64,000 nt of DNA from contig JAFRKA010000021.1 of the NCBI GenBank assembly GCA_017432005.1, positions 1 through 64,000 on the forward strand, written 5' to 3'. Shown piece after piece: positions 27,348-35,262 of the stretch (position 1 is the first letter of the stretch; each line of letters starts with the position of its first letter). The translations under genes and the position numbers were made by a program. The notes beneath the pieces are model-generated. The model made no database searches, was not told where the DNA came from, and saw only the letters and a list, made by a program, of their open reading frames with translations. Source of the DNA: Erysipelotrichaceae bacterium. Lineage in GTDB: Bacteria > Bacillota_I > Bacilli_A > Erysipelotrichales > Erysipelotrichaceae.

Positions 27348-28286
27348 ATGGAATTCAGATTTGAAGGATTGGATCAGGACAGCATCAAGAATATCGTCGG
27401 TGTCAATGACAGTAATATCACTCTGCTGGAAGAACTATATGACTGCGGGATTGTCTATCGTGACAGCTGTTTCAAACTGCTGAGCGATGATGAAGAACTT
27501 TTCAGTAAGTTTTCCCGTCATCTGAACTATATAATCTCTCATGCCGACAGTCATGTCATCGACTATGATTTCATCAAACAGTCTTTCATGCATATAAATG
27601 AAACTGATGAAGATGAGGATTTTCATTCCGAGATCATCGCTTATTCTTTTAACGGCAAGCCATATCACTGCAAGACCGCCAATCAGCTGCGTTTTGTCAA
27701 AGCTGTAAGAAAGAACGATCTGGTATTTTGTTATGGTCCGGCCGGCACTGGGAAGACTTTCCTGGCTGTGCTTCTGGCTGTAAATGCGTTTAAAAAAGGA
27801 GTAGTAAAGAAGATCGTCATCACTAGACCTGCCGTCGAAGCCGGCGAATCGCTCGGTTTTCTGCCTGGCGATCTGAAGGAAAAGATCGATCCCTATCTGA
27901 TGCCGATCTATGATGCTCTGGATGCGATCCTCGGTTCTGAACAGAAACTTAAACTCATTGAAAAAGGTCTGATCGAAGTCATGCCTCTGGCATATATGCG
28001 AGGCAGGACTCTGGATGAAGCTTTCGTCATTCTGGATGAAGCCCAGAACACGACAGACAAACAGATGCTGATGTTTCTGACAAGATTAGGTTTCAATTCC
28101 AAGATGATCGTCAATGGCGATATAACGCAGATCGATCTCAATCTCAACCGCAACCGCAGCGGTCTGGTGATCGCCATGGAGAAACTGAAAGGGGTGAAGG
28201 GGATCGGATTCATGGAGTTCGGCAACAGCGATGTCGTCCGCAATCCGCTTGTCCAGATAATCATCGAAAAATTCAACGTCGATTGA
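27348..28286 (+). CDS. phoH: PhoH-family ATPase
   Basis: 312-aa protein of the PhoH-like superfamily 1 type. Walker A is GPAGTGKTF (near residue 130), Walker B is FVILDEAQN, and the conserved TRPAVEAGESLGFLPGDLKEK segment follows the P-loop. An N-terminal KH-like region is expected at 1-90. PhoH proteins are tied to RNA metabolism or ribosome maturation, often next to ybeY, which is not seen here. It ends at a strong terminator. Confidence 0.94.
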   Translation: MEFRFEGLDQDSIKNIVGVNDSNITLLEELYDCGIVYRDSCFKLLSDDEELFSKFSRHLNYIISHADSHVIDYDFIKQSFMHINETDEDEDFHSEIIAYSFNGKPYHCKTANQLRFVKAVRKNDLVFCYGPAGTGKTFLAVLLAVNAFKKGVVKKIVITRPAVEAGESLGFLPGDLKEKIDPYLMPIYDALDAILGSEQKLKLIEKGLIEVMPLAYMRGRTLDEAFVILDEAQNTTDKQMLMFLTRLGFNSKMIVNGDITQIDLNLNRNRSGLVIAMEKLKGVKGIGFMEFGNSDVVRNPLVQIIIEKFNVD

Positions 28287-28314
28287 GCCTTCAGATCAAA
28301 CTGAAGGCTTTTTT
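28286..28314 (+). terminator. Terminator of phoH
   Basis: AGCCTTCAG (28286-28294) pairs perfectly with CTGAAGGCT (28301-28309), then TTTTT. The phoH stop codon abuts the stem. Confidence 0.9.
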
Positions 28315-28395
28315 ACGCTGTCAGAGAGCTGTTTAAGCTAATAATGATAAAGATATCATGTCCGGAAATATATGACGCAGATGATGTTTTTATAA

Positions 28396-28401
28396 TATAA
28401 T
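28396..28401 (+). promoter_or_regulatory. -10 box for leaderless rdgB transcript with GTG start
   Basis: Two overlapping TATAAT boxes (28391-28396 and 28396-28401) are present; the second ends 7 nt before the GTG at 28409. No Shine-Dalgarno is visible in the gap CATTAAT. Confidence 0.5.
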
Positions 28402-28408
28402 CATTAAT

Positions 28409-29002
28409 GTGAAAAAATTATTCATTGCATCAGGAAATGCACATAAACTGGAAGAGATCAGGGACATCCTGAGACGAAACGGGATCGAAAATATTGAGAT
28501 CATCTGTCCGAAGGATATCGACTGTAAGCAAGAACCGGTGGAAGACGGAACGACTTTTGAAGAGAACGCTTATATCAAAGCCAGATTCTATCATGATATC
28601 GTCAATATCCCGACTATTGCGGATGATTCAGGTATCTGTATCGATTATCTTGACGGCAAGCCGGGCATCCATTCAGCCCGTTTCCTGCCGGAAATGAACT
28701 ATGCCCAGAAATGTGATTTCATCGTCGATATGATGAAAGATGTTACTAGAAGAGGCGCTCAATTCGTTGACTGTCTCTGTTTCATCGATAAAAACAATGA
28801 AGTTAATTACTATATGGGAATAAATGAAGGTGAGATAGCTCAGAGTCCGGCCGGTGAGAAAGGATTCGGATATGATCCGATCTTCCTTATTCCGGCTTAC
28901 GGAAAGACTGAAGCTGAGCTGGGTGAAGAATACAAGAACGAATATTCGCACCGTGCCAAGGCACTGAAGAAATGGATTGTAGATGCAAAAGACAAACTAT
29001 GA
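28409..29002 (+). CDS. rdgB: XTP/dITP diphosphatase (Ham1/RdgB)
   Basis: 197-aa housecleaning enzyme hydrolysing ITP, dITP and XTP to monophosphates. Motifs: SGNAHKLEEI at the N-terminus, FEENAYIKA, ADDSGICIDYLDGKPGIHSARF-type block, and EKGFGYDPIF near the C-terminus. The start codon is GTG and appears leaderless. It overlaps the next gene by 20 nt. Confidence 0.95.
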   Translation: MKKLFIASGNAHKLEEIRDILRRNGIENIEIICPKDIDCKQEPVEDGTTFEENAYIKARFYHDIVNIPTIADDSGICIDYLDGKPGIHSARFLPEMNYAQKCDFIVDMMKDVTRRGAQFVDCLCFIDKNNEVNYYMGINEGEIAQSPAGEKGFGYDPIFLIPAYGKTEAELGEEYKNEYSHRAKALKKWIVDAKDKL

Positions 29003-29687
29003 AAAAGCACTCTGTATAGCTGCTGTAGTCTCGTTTATCCTGTTTGCACTGCTGGGTTCGATCCATTTCTGGTGTTTCAATGAGAGTTTCTATACATCAG
29101 AACACAATAAACTGACTCTATACGGAAAATCGATCGCCGATCACATCGGTATCAGTGATGAGGATCTTAAAGATCTTACTCATTTTACATTGTCTTATCT
29201 AAATGATCCGGACGCATCTTTAGAAAGAGAGATGATCATAAAAGGAGAACTCAGGGAAGTCTTTACCGATGATGAGAAGCTGCACATGGAAGATGTCAGA
29301 GATCTAAATCTGATCGCCAACAGGCTGATACTCATCTCGGCTGTGATATTCATTGCTTCCATGATACTCATCGTGATCAGAAAATACTCATTTTCATTAT
29401 TGTTCGATACATACAGAAGAGTCCTTGTATACATATCAGTATTCCTCGGCGTTGTCGGATCATGGATACTGATCGATTTTGATTCTTTCTGGACTTTCTT
29501 TCATCATATTTTCTTTGCCGGAAACGATCTATGGCTGCTGGATCTGCGCAAGGACGTGCTGATCATGATCGTACCGCCTGATTTCTTCAATCATCTCGTG
29601 ATCACAATCGTCGTGACATTAGTTGTTCTGCTTGTGATCGCATATATGGTTCTTAGATCTCTTTCCAGAAAGGGAGAGGCAAGATGA
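28983..29687 (+). CDS. TIGR01906/DUF1461 family integral membrane protein
   Basis: 234-aa membrane protein. Hydrophobic helices are visible near residues 10-30, 110-130, 140-165 and 205-230, with a charged extracytoplasmic segment between the first two. The pattern, including WILIDFDSFWTFFHHIFF and IVPPDFF, matches the TIGR01906 (DUF1461) family of unknown function. It sits in an operon between rdgB and trmL, overlapping both. Confidence 0.82.
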   Translation: MQKTNYEKALCIAAVVSFILFALLGSIHFWCFNESFYTSEHNKLTLYGKSIADHIGISDEDLKDLTHFTLSYLNDPDASLEREMIIKGELREVFTDDEKLHMEDVRDLNLIANRLILISAVIFIASMILIVIRKYSFSLLFDTYRRVLVYISVFLGVVGSWILIDFDSFWTFFHHIFFAGNDLWLLDLRKDVLIMIVPPDFFNHLVITIVVTLVVLLVIAYMVLRSLSRKGEAR

Positions 29688-30190
29688 TAAATGTCGTCCT
29701 GTACGAACCGGAGATACCGCAGAATACCGGTAATATCATGCGGACCTGTTCCGTCTTTGAAATGAAGCTTCATCTTATCGAACCGCTGGGTTTCTCTCTG
29801 GATGAGAAACATCTTCGAAGAAGCGGGATGGATTATATCGAAAAACTCGATTATGAAGTATATCCTTCATGGAATGAGTTCATCAAGGATAAAAAAGGGC
29901 AGTTCGTCTTTTTTACTAGATACGCTCTGAAAAATTTCTCTGATTGTGTCTTTCAAAGAGATGAGGATATCTATCTTGTCTTCGGAAAGGAATCGACAGG
30001 TATAGATAAAGCGATACTTAAACAACACATTGAAGAGTGTTACAGGATACCGATGAGGCAGGATGCGCGCAGCCTCAATCTTTCAAACTGTGTGGCTATC
30101 GGTGCCTATGAATGCATAAGACAGATCGGATTCGGCGATCTTAGTTCAAGAGAAGTGATAAAAGGGGAAGATTTTCTGCTGAAATGTTGA
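29684..30190 (+). CDS. trmL: tRNA (cytidine/uridine-34 2'-O-)-methyltransferase TrmL
   Basis: 168-aa SPOUT enzyme that methylates the wobble ribose of certain leucine tRNAs. Conserved features are VLYEPEIPQNTGNIMRTC, LVFGKESTGI and RSLNLSNCVAIGAYE, covering the knot. A GGGAGAGG site precedes the ATG. It overlaps its neighbours by 4 and 7 nt. Confidence 0.95.
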   Translation: MINVVLYEPEIPQNTGNIMRTCSVFEMKLHLIEPLGFSLDEKHLRRSGMDYIEKLDYEVYPSWNEFIKDKKGQFVFFTRYALKNFSDCVFQRDEDIYLVFGKESTGIDKAILKQHIEECYRIPMRQDARSLNLSNCVAIGAYECIRQIGFGDLSSREVIKGEDFLLKC

Positions 30191-30642
30191 AGATATGTCT
30201 GTGCTCCGATAACCACGGAGACAGAAATTCCATCCAGAAGATATTGAGCGATAATCCGAGCTGTGATTATTATTTTCATGCGGGTGATTCTATGCTGGAA
30301 GAAAGCGATATCGCTCCTTTTATCAGTGTCGATGGCAATAACGACTGGCAATATGATTATCCCAAAGAGCGGATCTTCGAGATCGGCAGTCACAGGATCC
30401 TGTTGATGCACGGTCATCATTATACATATTCAGATAATCTGCTTGCCGACAAGACAAAAGAGAACAAATGTGATGTCCTGTTCTATGGACATACGCATAT
30501 TTTCGCTGACAAGACTGTAAAAGGTATCAGGATGATCAATCCGGGAAGTTCATACTACAACCGTGATCTGTCCAGTCCGTGTTATGCTAGAGTCTATCTG
30601 CTGGAAGACGGCAATATCAGAGTTGAGAGGATCGATCTGTAA
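30184..30642 (+). CDS. YfcE/MJ0936-type metallophosphoesterase
   Basis: 152-aa phosphodiesterase. Dinuclear metal motifs are SDNHGD, HAGDS, GNND, LMHGHHY and YGHTHI, in family order. It often neighbours rdgB in Firmicutes, as here. The physiological substrate is not known. Confidence 0.92.
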   Translation: MLKICLCSDNHGDRNSIQKILSDNPSCDYYFHAGDSMLEESDIAPFISVDGNNDWQYDYPKERIFEIGSHRILLMHGHHYTYSDNLLADKTKENKCDVLFYGHTHIFADKTVKGIRMINPGSSYYNRDLSSPCYARVYLLEDGNIRVERIDL

Positions 30643-30666
30643 AATAATATTTATGAACGAAAATGT

Positions 30667-30695
30667 TTGACTATCACAGTGATTTATGTTCTAAT
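30667..30695 (+). promoter_or_regulatory. Promoter of the infC-rpmI-rplT operon
   Basis: TTGACT (30667-30672) and TCTAAT (30690-30695) are 17 nt apart, with TGT directly before the -10 (extended -10). Transcription should begin near 30702, giving a leader of about 135 nt. Confidence 0.7.
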
Positions 30696-30701
30696 AATGA
30701 A

Positions 30702-30836
30702 GTAATAAAAAGTATGTAGAAAGAAGAAGACCACTTCTCACCTGAAGTTCAATGAACCTGGGTATATTGCTACTGACGTAACGATATTTAAGTGGGCTTT
30801 GTCTCACTTTTTATTTAATTACGGGGGTATAAAACT
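30702..30836 (+). promoter_or_regulatory. infC leader (L20-type autoregulatory attenuator)
   Basis: The leader ends in an intrinsic terminator: AAGTGGG (30790-30796) pairs with CTCACTT (30803-30809), followed by TTTTTATTT. An upstream segment CCACTT (30731-30736) can instead pair with the AAGTGG arm and would disrupt the terminator. This switch upstream of infC-rpmI-rplT matches the L20 leader class, in which ribosomal protein L20 promotes termination. Boundaries are approximate. Confidence 0.75.
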
Positions 30837-31361
30837 ATAACAAGAAAACGTGGAAATGATGACCTGGTAAACGAAAGTATCCGTTTTAAGGAAGTAATGG
30901 TCATTGGCCCAGATGGAAGCCAGCTGGGAGTGATGCCGAGAAATGAGGCATTACAGAAAGCTTATGATGAAGATCTAGATCTGTTTTGTGTTGCGCCTAA
31001 TGCACAGCCGCCTGTATGCAAGATCCTGGACTACGGAAAGTTCCGCTTCGAAGCTCAGAAAAAAGCCAAGGAAGCAAAAAGGAATCAGCAGGTAACTGAA
31101 GTTAAGCCGCTTCGTCTGTCTCCTGTGATCGATACGCATGATTTTGAAACAAAACTGAAACAGGCCCGCAAATGGCTGGAATCAGGTACGAAAGTCAAGA
31201 TCGATATGCGTTTCAGAGGCAGGATGATGACCAGACAAGAAGTCGGTCTGAAGATCATGAATGATTTTGTGGAAAATCTTTCTGACATTTCATCAGTTGA
31301 CAAAACACCTAAGCTTGAAGGCAACATCATGTCTTGTGTTTTAACGCCTAAGAAAAAATAG
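30837..31361 (+). CDS. infC: Translation initiation factor IF-3, AUA start
   Basis: 174-aa initiation factor. The first ATG in frame (30897) would remove the conserved N-terminal stretch. The frame continues upstream through VNESIRFKEV to ATA at 30837, 8 nt after GGGGGT, and meets a stop at 30816. ATA is therefore the likely start. Conserved segments are VAPNAQPPVCKILDYGKFRFE and KVKIDMRFRGR. infC normally begins with a rare non-AUG codon (AUU in several species), used for autoregulation by IF-3. First gene of infC-rpmI-rplT. Confidence 0.92.
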   Translation: MTRKRGNDDLVNESIRFKEVMVIGPDGSQLGVMPRNEALQKAYDEDLDLFCVAPNAQPPVCKILDYGKFRFEAQKKAKEAKRNQQVTEVKPLRLSPVIDTHDFETKLKQARKWLESGTKVKIDMRFRGRMMTRQEVGLKIMNDFVENLSDISSVDKTPKLEGNIMSCVLTPKKK

Positions 31362-31373
31362 GAGGAAGAGAAA

Positions 31374-31568
31374 ATGCCAAAAATGAAGACAAAAAAGACT
31401 TTTGCGAAAAGAGTAAAAGTTACCGGAACAGGCAAACTGAGAAAATACTCCAACTATACTTCTCACTTTGCTGCAAACAAGACACACAAGCAGAAGAAAC
31501 ATCTGCATAAGCCATCTCTGGTCGACAAGACAGTCGTAAAGAGAGACAAGGAATTATTACAGGGATAG
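31374..31568 (+). CDS. rpmI: Ribosomal protein L35
   Basis: 64-aa basic protein starting MPKMKTKKTFAKRVKVTGTG, with SNYTSHFAANKTHKQKKHL in the middle, typical of L35. Strong Shine-Dalgarno AGGAGG upstream. Lies 12 nt after infC and 14 nt before rplT. Confidence 0.96.
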   Translation: MPKMKTKKTFAKRVKVTGTGKLRKYSNYTSHFAANKTHKQKKHLHKPSLVDKTVVKRDKELLQG

Positions 31569-31582
31569 GAGGATAAAAGAAA

Positions 31583-31939
31583 ATGTCAAGAATTAAAGGA
31601 TCTACTCCTACAAGAAACAGAAGAAAGAAAGTCCTGAAATATGCTTCCGGTTATTTCGGATCAAAACATCTCTTATACAGAACAGCTCACGAGCAGGTCA
31701 TGCATTCATGGAAGTATGCATATATCCACAGAAGAGAGCTCAAGAGAGAGATGCGCAAACTCTGGATCGCCAGAATCAATGCTGCAGCCAGAATGAACGG
31801 TTTATCATATTCAAAACTGATGCACGGTCTTAAGGAAGCCGGTGTTGCGGTAAACAGAAAGATGCTTTCTGAGATCGCTATCCACAATCCTGAAGATTTT
31901 GCCAAGATATGTGAGACTGCAAAAAACGCAAAAGCATAA
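31583..31939 (+). CDS. rplT: Ribosomal protein L20
   Basis: 118-aa large-subunit assembly protein; starts [18 protein letters not shown] with [20 protein letters not shown] and [18 protein letters not shown] as expected for L20. L20 is the likely regulator of its own operon through the leader upstream of infC. Shine-Dalgarno AGGAGG. Confidence 0.97.
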   Translation: MSRIKGSTPTRNRRKKVLKYASGYFGSKHLLYRTAHEQVMHSWKYAYIHRRELKREMRKLWIARINAAARMNGLSYSKLMHGLKEAGVAVNRKMLSEIAIHNPEDFAKICETAKNAKA

Positions 31940-31969
31940 TATAATATTAATAAGGAGCATCGCTCCTTA
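31940..31969 (+). promoter_or_regulatory. TATAAT box and hairpin between rplT and tRNA-Glu
   Basis: A TATAAT (31940-31945) directly follows the rplT stop codon. It is followed by an 8-bp hairpin TAAGGAGC / GCTCCTTA (31951-31969) that ends 2 nt before the tRNA. There is no T tract, so the hairpin is more likely a processing or boundary structure than a terminator. The box could be a tRNA promoter or chance. Confidence 0.35.
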
Positions 31970-31971
31970 AT

Positions 31972-32047
31972 GGTCTGTTGGTGAAACGGTTAACACATCG
32001 CCCTCTCAAGGCGACATTCATGGGTTCGAATCCCATACAGATCACCA
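31972..32047 (+). tRNA. tRNA-Glu, anticodon CTC
   Basis: 76-nt cloverleaf. The acceptor stem GGTCTGT pairs with ACAGATC (one G-U pair). The anticodon stem CGCC/GGCG holds the loop CTCTCAA with anticodon CTC. The T arm has GGTTCGAATCC, and CCA is encoded. It reads GAG; a second glutamate tRNA must lie elsewhere for GAA. A hairpin shared with hypA follows it. Confidence 0.95.
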
Positions 32048-32050
32048 TAA

Positions 32051-32080
32051 AAAAATAATGGAAGTCAGATGACTTCCATT
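32051..32080. terminator. Bidirectional terminator between tRNA-Glu and hypA
   Basis: AATGGAAGTC (32057-32066) pairs with GACTTCCATT (32071-32080). T-rich sequence follows on the plus strand and the A run 32049-32055 gives a T tract on the minus strand. The hypA stop codon lies within the hairpin. Confidence 0.85.
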
Positions 32081-32409
32081 TCTTTTATCATAAATTCATT
32101 TCCCTGCAGCAGATATGTATTGTCGCTCTGACAGTAGGGGCACTTCTTGCCGTAGATGATAGTGTTATAGTTCTGTTTACAGTCTTTACAATGAGTTATT
32201 GCTTCGATCTTTTCGATGATCAGACGGCAATCAGTCATATTATCATGTTTTGATACAGCCCAGTTCCAGCAGTCAATGAGATAATCCGGAATGATCCCGG
32301 TAACAGTTCCGATCTGCAGGGTCACCGAATTGACATGGGTAACATTGTTTTCTTCTGCCAGTTCCTCGATCTGATCGATGACATGGAAGACCACTCCGAG
32401 TTCATGCAT
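32065..32409 (-). CDS. hypA: Nickel metallochaperone HypA
   Basis: 114-aa protein that binds Ni2+ and hands it, with HypB, to NiFe hydrogenases or other nickel enzymes. The N-terminal MHE, with nickel ligand H2, is intact. The zinc site has two CxxC pairs (HCKDC and KCPYC). It overlaps the upstream flavoprotein gene by one base (TGATG), implying coupled translation. No hypC, D, E or F and no hydrogenase subunit is seen in this window. Confidence 0.93.
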   Translation of the reverse strand: MHELGVVFHVIDQIEELAEENNVTHVNSVTLQIGTVTGIIPDYLIDCWNWAVSKHDNMTDCRLIIEKIEAITHCKDCKQNYNTIIYGKKCPYCQSDNTYLLQGNEFMIKEMEVI

Positions 32410-35261
32410 CAGTCAGAAGCTTTTTTCCTTTCTTTCAGCCATTCTTTATGTTTCTGCTGGGAGAGTTTTTCTTGCGGAGTCTTTTTACCGAATTTGATCT
32501 TGACAGCACGTTTGGCGGCATAAGGAATGATAGCTTTGAATTTATCTTCAGACTTGATCATCTTAGAGTTTTCCGGATGATCACGAATGAGATGGATAGC
32601 ATCGAATTCGCATTTGGTCGTACAGATACCGCAGCCGATACACTTGTTTTCATCAACGACTGAAGCACCGCAGGAAAGACATCTGGATGTTTCGATCTTG
32701 ACCTGTTCCTCAGTAAGAGTCTTGTGAGCATCTCTGAATGAATTACGGTAATCGATCGATTCATCAATACCTTCATACTGTCTTCCGGCATGATCGTAAT
32801 CATCGACTTCGATATTGTCTTTATCCAGCATGATGAACTGACGGCGGTTCTTGCCGATCGTCATAGATGTTCCAGGCTGAACGAAACGATGGAGCGAATC
32901 GGCAGCCTGATGGCCCTGTTCGATGGCATCGATAACGAATTTTGGTCCGGTATAGACATCACCTCCGACGAAGATATCTTCTTCGGCAGTCTGATAAGTT
33001 AGAGGATCGGCGACAGGGTAGTTGCCATGCCAGAATTCAACTTTAGTGCCTTCCAGAAGTCTGCCCCATTCAATGGTCTGACCGATCGCATAGATGACAT
33101 AATCTGCTGGTACGATCGTGATGTCTTCTTCATCATAGACTGGATTGAATCTTCCTTCACTGTCAAGCGTCGTCAGACATCTCTTGAAGACGACATCTTT
33201 GACTGATCCGTCAGGTGTCGTAATGATCTCTTTAGGACCCCAGGAATTGTTTATTACTATATTTTCATCTTCAGCTTCTTCGATCTCAAGCTTCGTTGCA
33301 GGCATCGTATCGCGGTTCTCCAGACAGTAGATCTCAACATTCTTTCCGCCAAGACGATGAGCTGTTCGTGCACAGTCGATAGCGACGTTTCCTCCACCGA
33401 TGACGATGACTTTGCCGTCGAAGCGCTGATCATGATCTTCACTGGCTGATTTAAGGAAATCGACAGCGATCATACAGTCTTTGGCTGTTTCATTGGCGAT
33501 ACCCGGCAGTTTGCCTCCCTGGCATCCGATAGCGATATAGAAGGCTTCATAGCCGCGTTTACGAAGATCAGCGATTGAAACATCTCTGCCTACTTCGGTA
33601 TTGCATTCAAATCTTACGCCCAGCTGTCTTAAAACATCGATCTCGGCAGCGATGATATCCTTTTCCAGTTTATATGAAGGGATACCATACTGCATCATTC
33701 CACCTGGCAGCGGATTCTTATCAAAGACAGTAGGGAGGTAGCCTTTAGTAGCCAGATAATAAGCACAGGAAAGACCGGCTGGACCGGCACCGATGATGGC
33801 GATCTTCTGCATCCAGTGTTTCTCAACATTAGACGGGATGACGACCGGTGGTATATATCTAGTGCGGGAATCCAGATCGCGTTGAGCGATGAATTTCTTT
33901 ACCGCATCGATCGAGACTGCCTGATCGAAAAGTCCTCTGGTGCAGGCATCTTCACAGCGTTTATTACAAACACGTCCGCAGATCGCAGGGAAGGGGTTAT
34001 CCTTCTTGATCAGAGCCAGAGCATCTTCATAACGTCCCTGAGCCGCCATCTTGAGATAGCCCTGGATCGCTATATGTGCAGGACAGGCTGTCTTGCATGG
34101 TGCAGTACCGGTATCATAACAGTTGATACGGTTGTTGTCACGATAGTCCTCATCCCATTTATCTTCACCCCAGGAAAGATGATCCGGAAGTTCATGTTTA
34201 GGATAGACGACCGGTCCGTTCTTTGTGCAGAGTTTCTGTCCGAGCTTGACTGCACCGGCAGGGCAGTATTCAACGCATTTTCCGCACGCTACACAGTTCT
34301 TCGGATCGACTTTGGCCGTATAGGCGCTGCGGGAGAGATTCGGTGTATTGAAAAGTTGAGAAGTTCTTAAAGCGTTACAGATATTGATATTGCAGTTGCA
34401 GATAGCAAAGATCTTGTCTTCACCGTCGATATTGGTGATCTGATGGACGAAACCGTTGTCTTCAGCGTTTTTAAGGATCTGCATAGCTTCTTCGTAGGTT
34501 ATGTCATGACCCTTTCCGGTCTCACGGCAGTAGTCAGCCATATCGCCGACGCCGATACACCAGTCTTCACAGGAGTCGCCTGATCCTTCGCCCATCTTGG
34601 CCCGGCCATAACGGCATGAACAGATACCGACACCGAGATGTCCTTCATATTTCTTCAGCCAGTGTGAGATATGCTCGATATCGAGTGTTTTATTCTCCAG
34701 AGCGATGGCTTTTTCGACCGGTATGACATGCATTCCGATACCGGCTCCGCCAGGAGGAACCATTTCAGTGATTCCGGCTAGCGGAATAAAAGTCATTCTT
34801 TCAAAGAACTGAGCCAGTTCAGGGAATTCATCGATCTGTGATTTGAGCATATTGGTGAATTCGGCCGAACCGGGAACGAACATCGGCAGCTGATATCTCT
34901 TGATCCGCGGAGCATCCTTTATTGGTCCGTCATTGGTATAGTGATCGCCATAGTCGAATTCCAAAAGACCGCGATGGGCCATCTCTTCAACTACTTCTTC
35001 CAGATGATCCTTCTCAACACCGGTAAGTTTTACCAGCTCATCCAATGTATAATGAGCTCTGACTTTCATCTTCAGAGCAATATCAGCCATTTCATCGGTA
35101 CATATAGTTCTTAATCCCCAGTATTCAGGATCATTTGTAGTTATACCGAAAAGCTTGTGTTTGGCAACATCAGTGACCTTTTTGCCCAGGGCCAGTATCT
35201 TCTCGTTAGGTTTTTCTTCACCCATATAGCGCGGAGTGAAGACTTTTGACATTTCAGGCAT
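32409..35261 (-). CDS. Large multi-cluster Fe-S NAD(P)/FAD oxidoreductase (GltD-like)
   Basis: 950-aa soluble redox protein. Residues 1-200 include a winged-helix-like segment. A cysteine-rich region follows (C214, C216, C231, C235, C245, and CNCNINIC at 288-295), then a ferredoxin motif C323-C326-C329-C333. The central and C-terminal part resembles the glutamate synthase small subunit: Fe-S cysteines C381-C393 and C428-C440, FAD motif GAGPAG (491-496), NAD(P) motif GGGNVAIDCART, and a second ferredoxin-type site near residues 880-910. No glutamate synthase large subunit is present. It probably moves electrons between NAD(P)H and ferredoxin or another carrier. It sits between hypB and hypA. 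Confidence 0.85.
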   Translation of the reverse strand: MPEMSKVFTPRYMGEEKPNEKILALGKKVTDVAKHKLFGITTNDPEYWGLRTICTDEMADIALKMKVRAHYTLDELVKLTGVEKDHLEEVVEEMAHRGLLEFDYGDHYTNDGPIKDAPRIKRYQLPMFVPGSAEFTNMLKSQIDEFPELAQFFERMTFIPLAGITEMVPPGGAGIGMHVIPVEKAIALENKTLDIEHISHWLKKYEGHLGVGICSCRYGRAKMGEGSGDSCEDWCIGVGDMADYCRETGKGHDITYEEAMQILKNAEDNGFVHQITNIDGEDKIFAICNCNINICNALRTSQLFNTPNLSRSAYTAKVDPKNCVACGKCVEYCPAGAVKLGQKLCTKNGPVVYPKHELPDHLSWGEDKWDEDYRDNNRINCYDTGTAPCKTACPAHIAIQGYLKMAAQGRYEDALALIKKDNPFPAICGRVCNKRCEDACTRGLFDQAVSIDAVKKFIAQRDLDSRTRYIPPVVIPSNVEKHWMQKIAIIGAGPAGLSCAYYLATKGYLPTVFDKNPLPGGMMQYGIPSYKLEKDIIAAEIDVLRQLGVRFECNTEVGRDVSIADLRKRGYEAFYIAIGCQGGKLPGIANETAKDCMIAVDFLKSASEDHDQRFDGKVIVIGGGNVAIDCARTAHRLGGKNVEIYCLENRDTMPATKLEIEEAEDENIVINNSWGPKEIITTPDGSVKDVVFKRCLTTLDSEGRFNPVYDEEDITIVPADYVIYAIGQTIEWGRLLEGTKVEFWHGNYPVADPLTYQTAEEDIFVGGDVYTGPKFVIDAIEQGHQAADSLHRFVQPGTSMTIGKNRRQFIMLDKDNIEVDDYDHAGRQYEGIDESIDYRNSFRDAHKTLTEEQVKIETSRCLSCGASVVDENKCIGCGICTTKCEFDAIHLIRDHPENSKMIKSEDKFKAIIPYAAKRAVKIKFGKKTPQEKLSQQKHKEWLKERKKASD

Positions 35262-35262
35262 A

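Noticed and set aside
31972..32080. tRNA-Glu as an integration site
   Set aside because: No repeat of the tRNA 3' end and no integrase or foreign genes nearby; the following hairpin is a terminator shared with hypA.
33816..34370. 184-codon plus-strand frame inside the Fe-S flavoprotein gene
   Set aside because: Antisense shadow; the opposite strand carries clustered cysteine motifs of a real redox protein.
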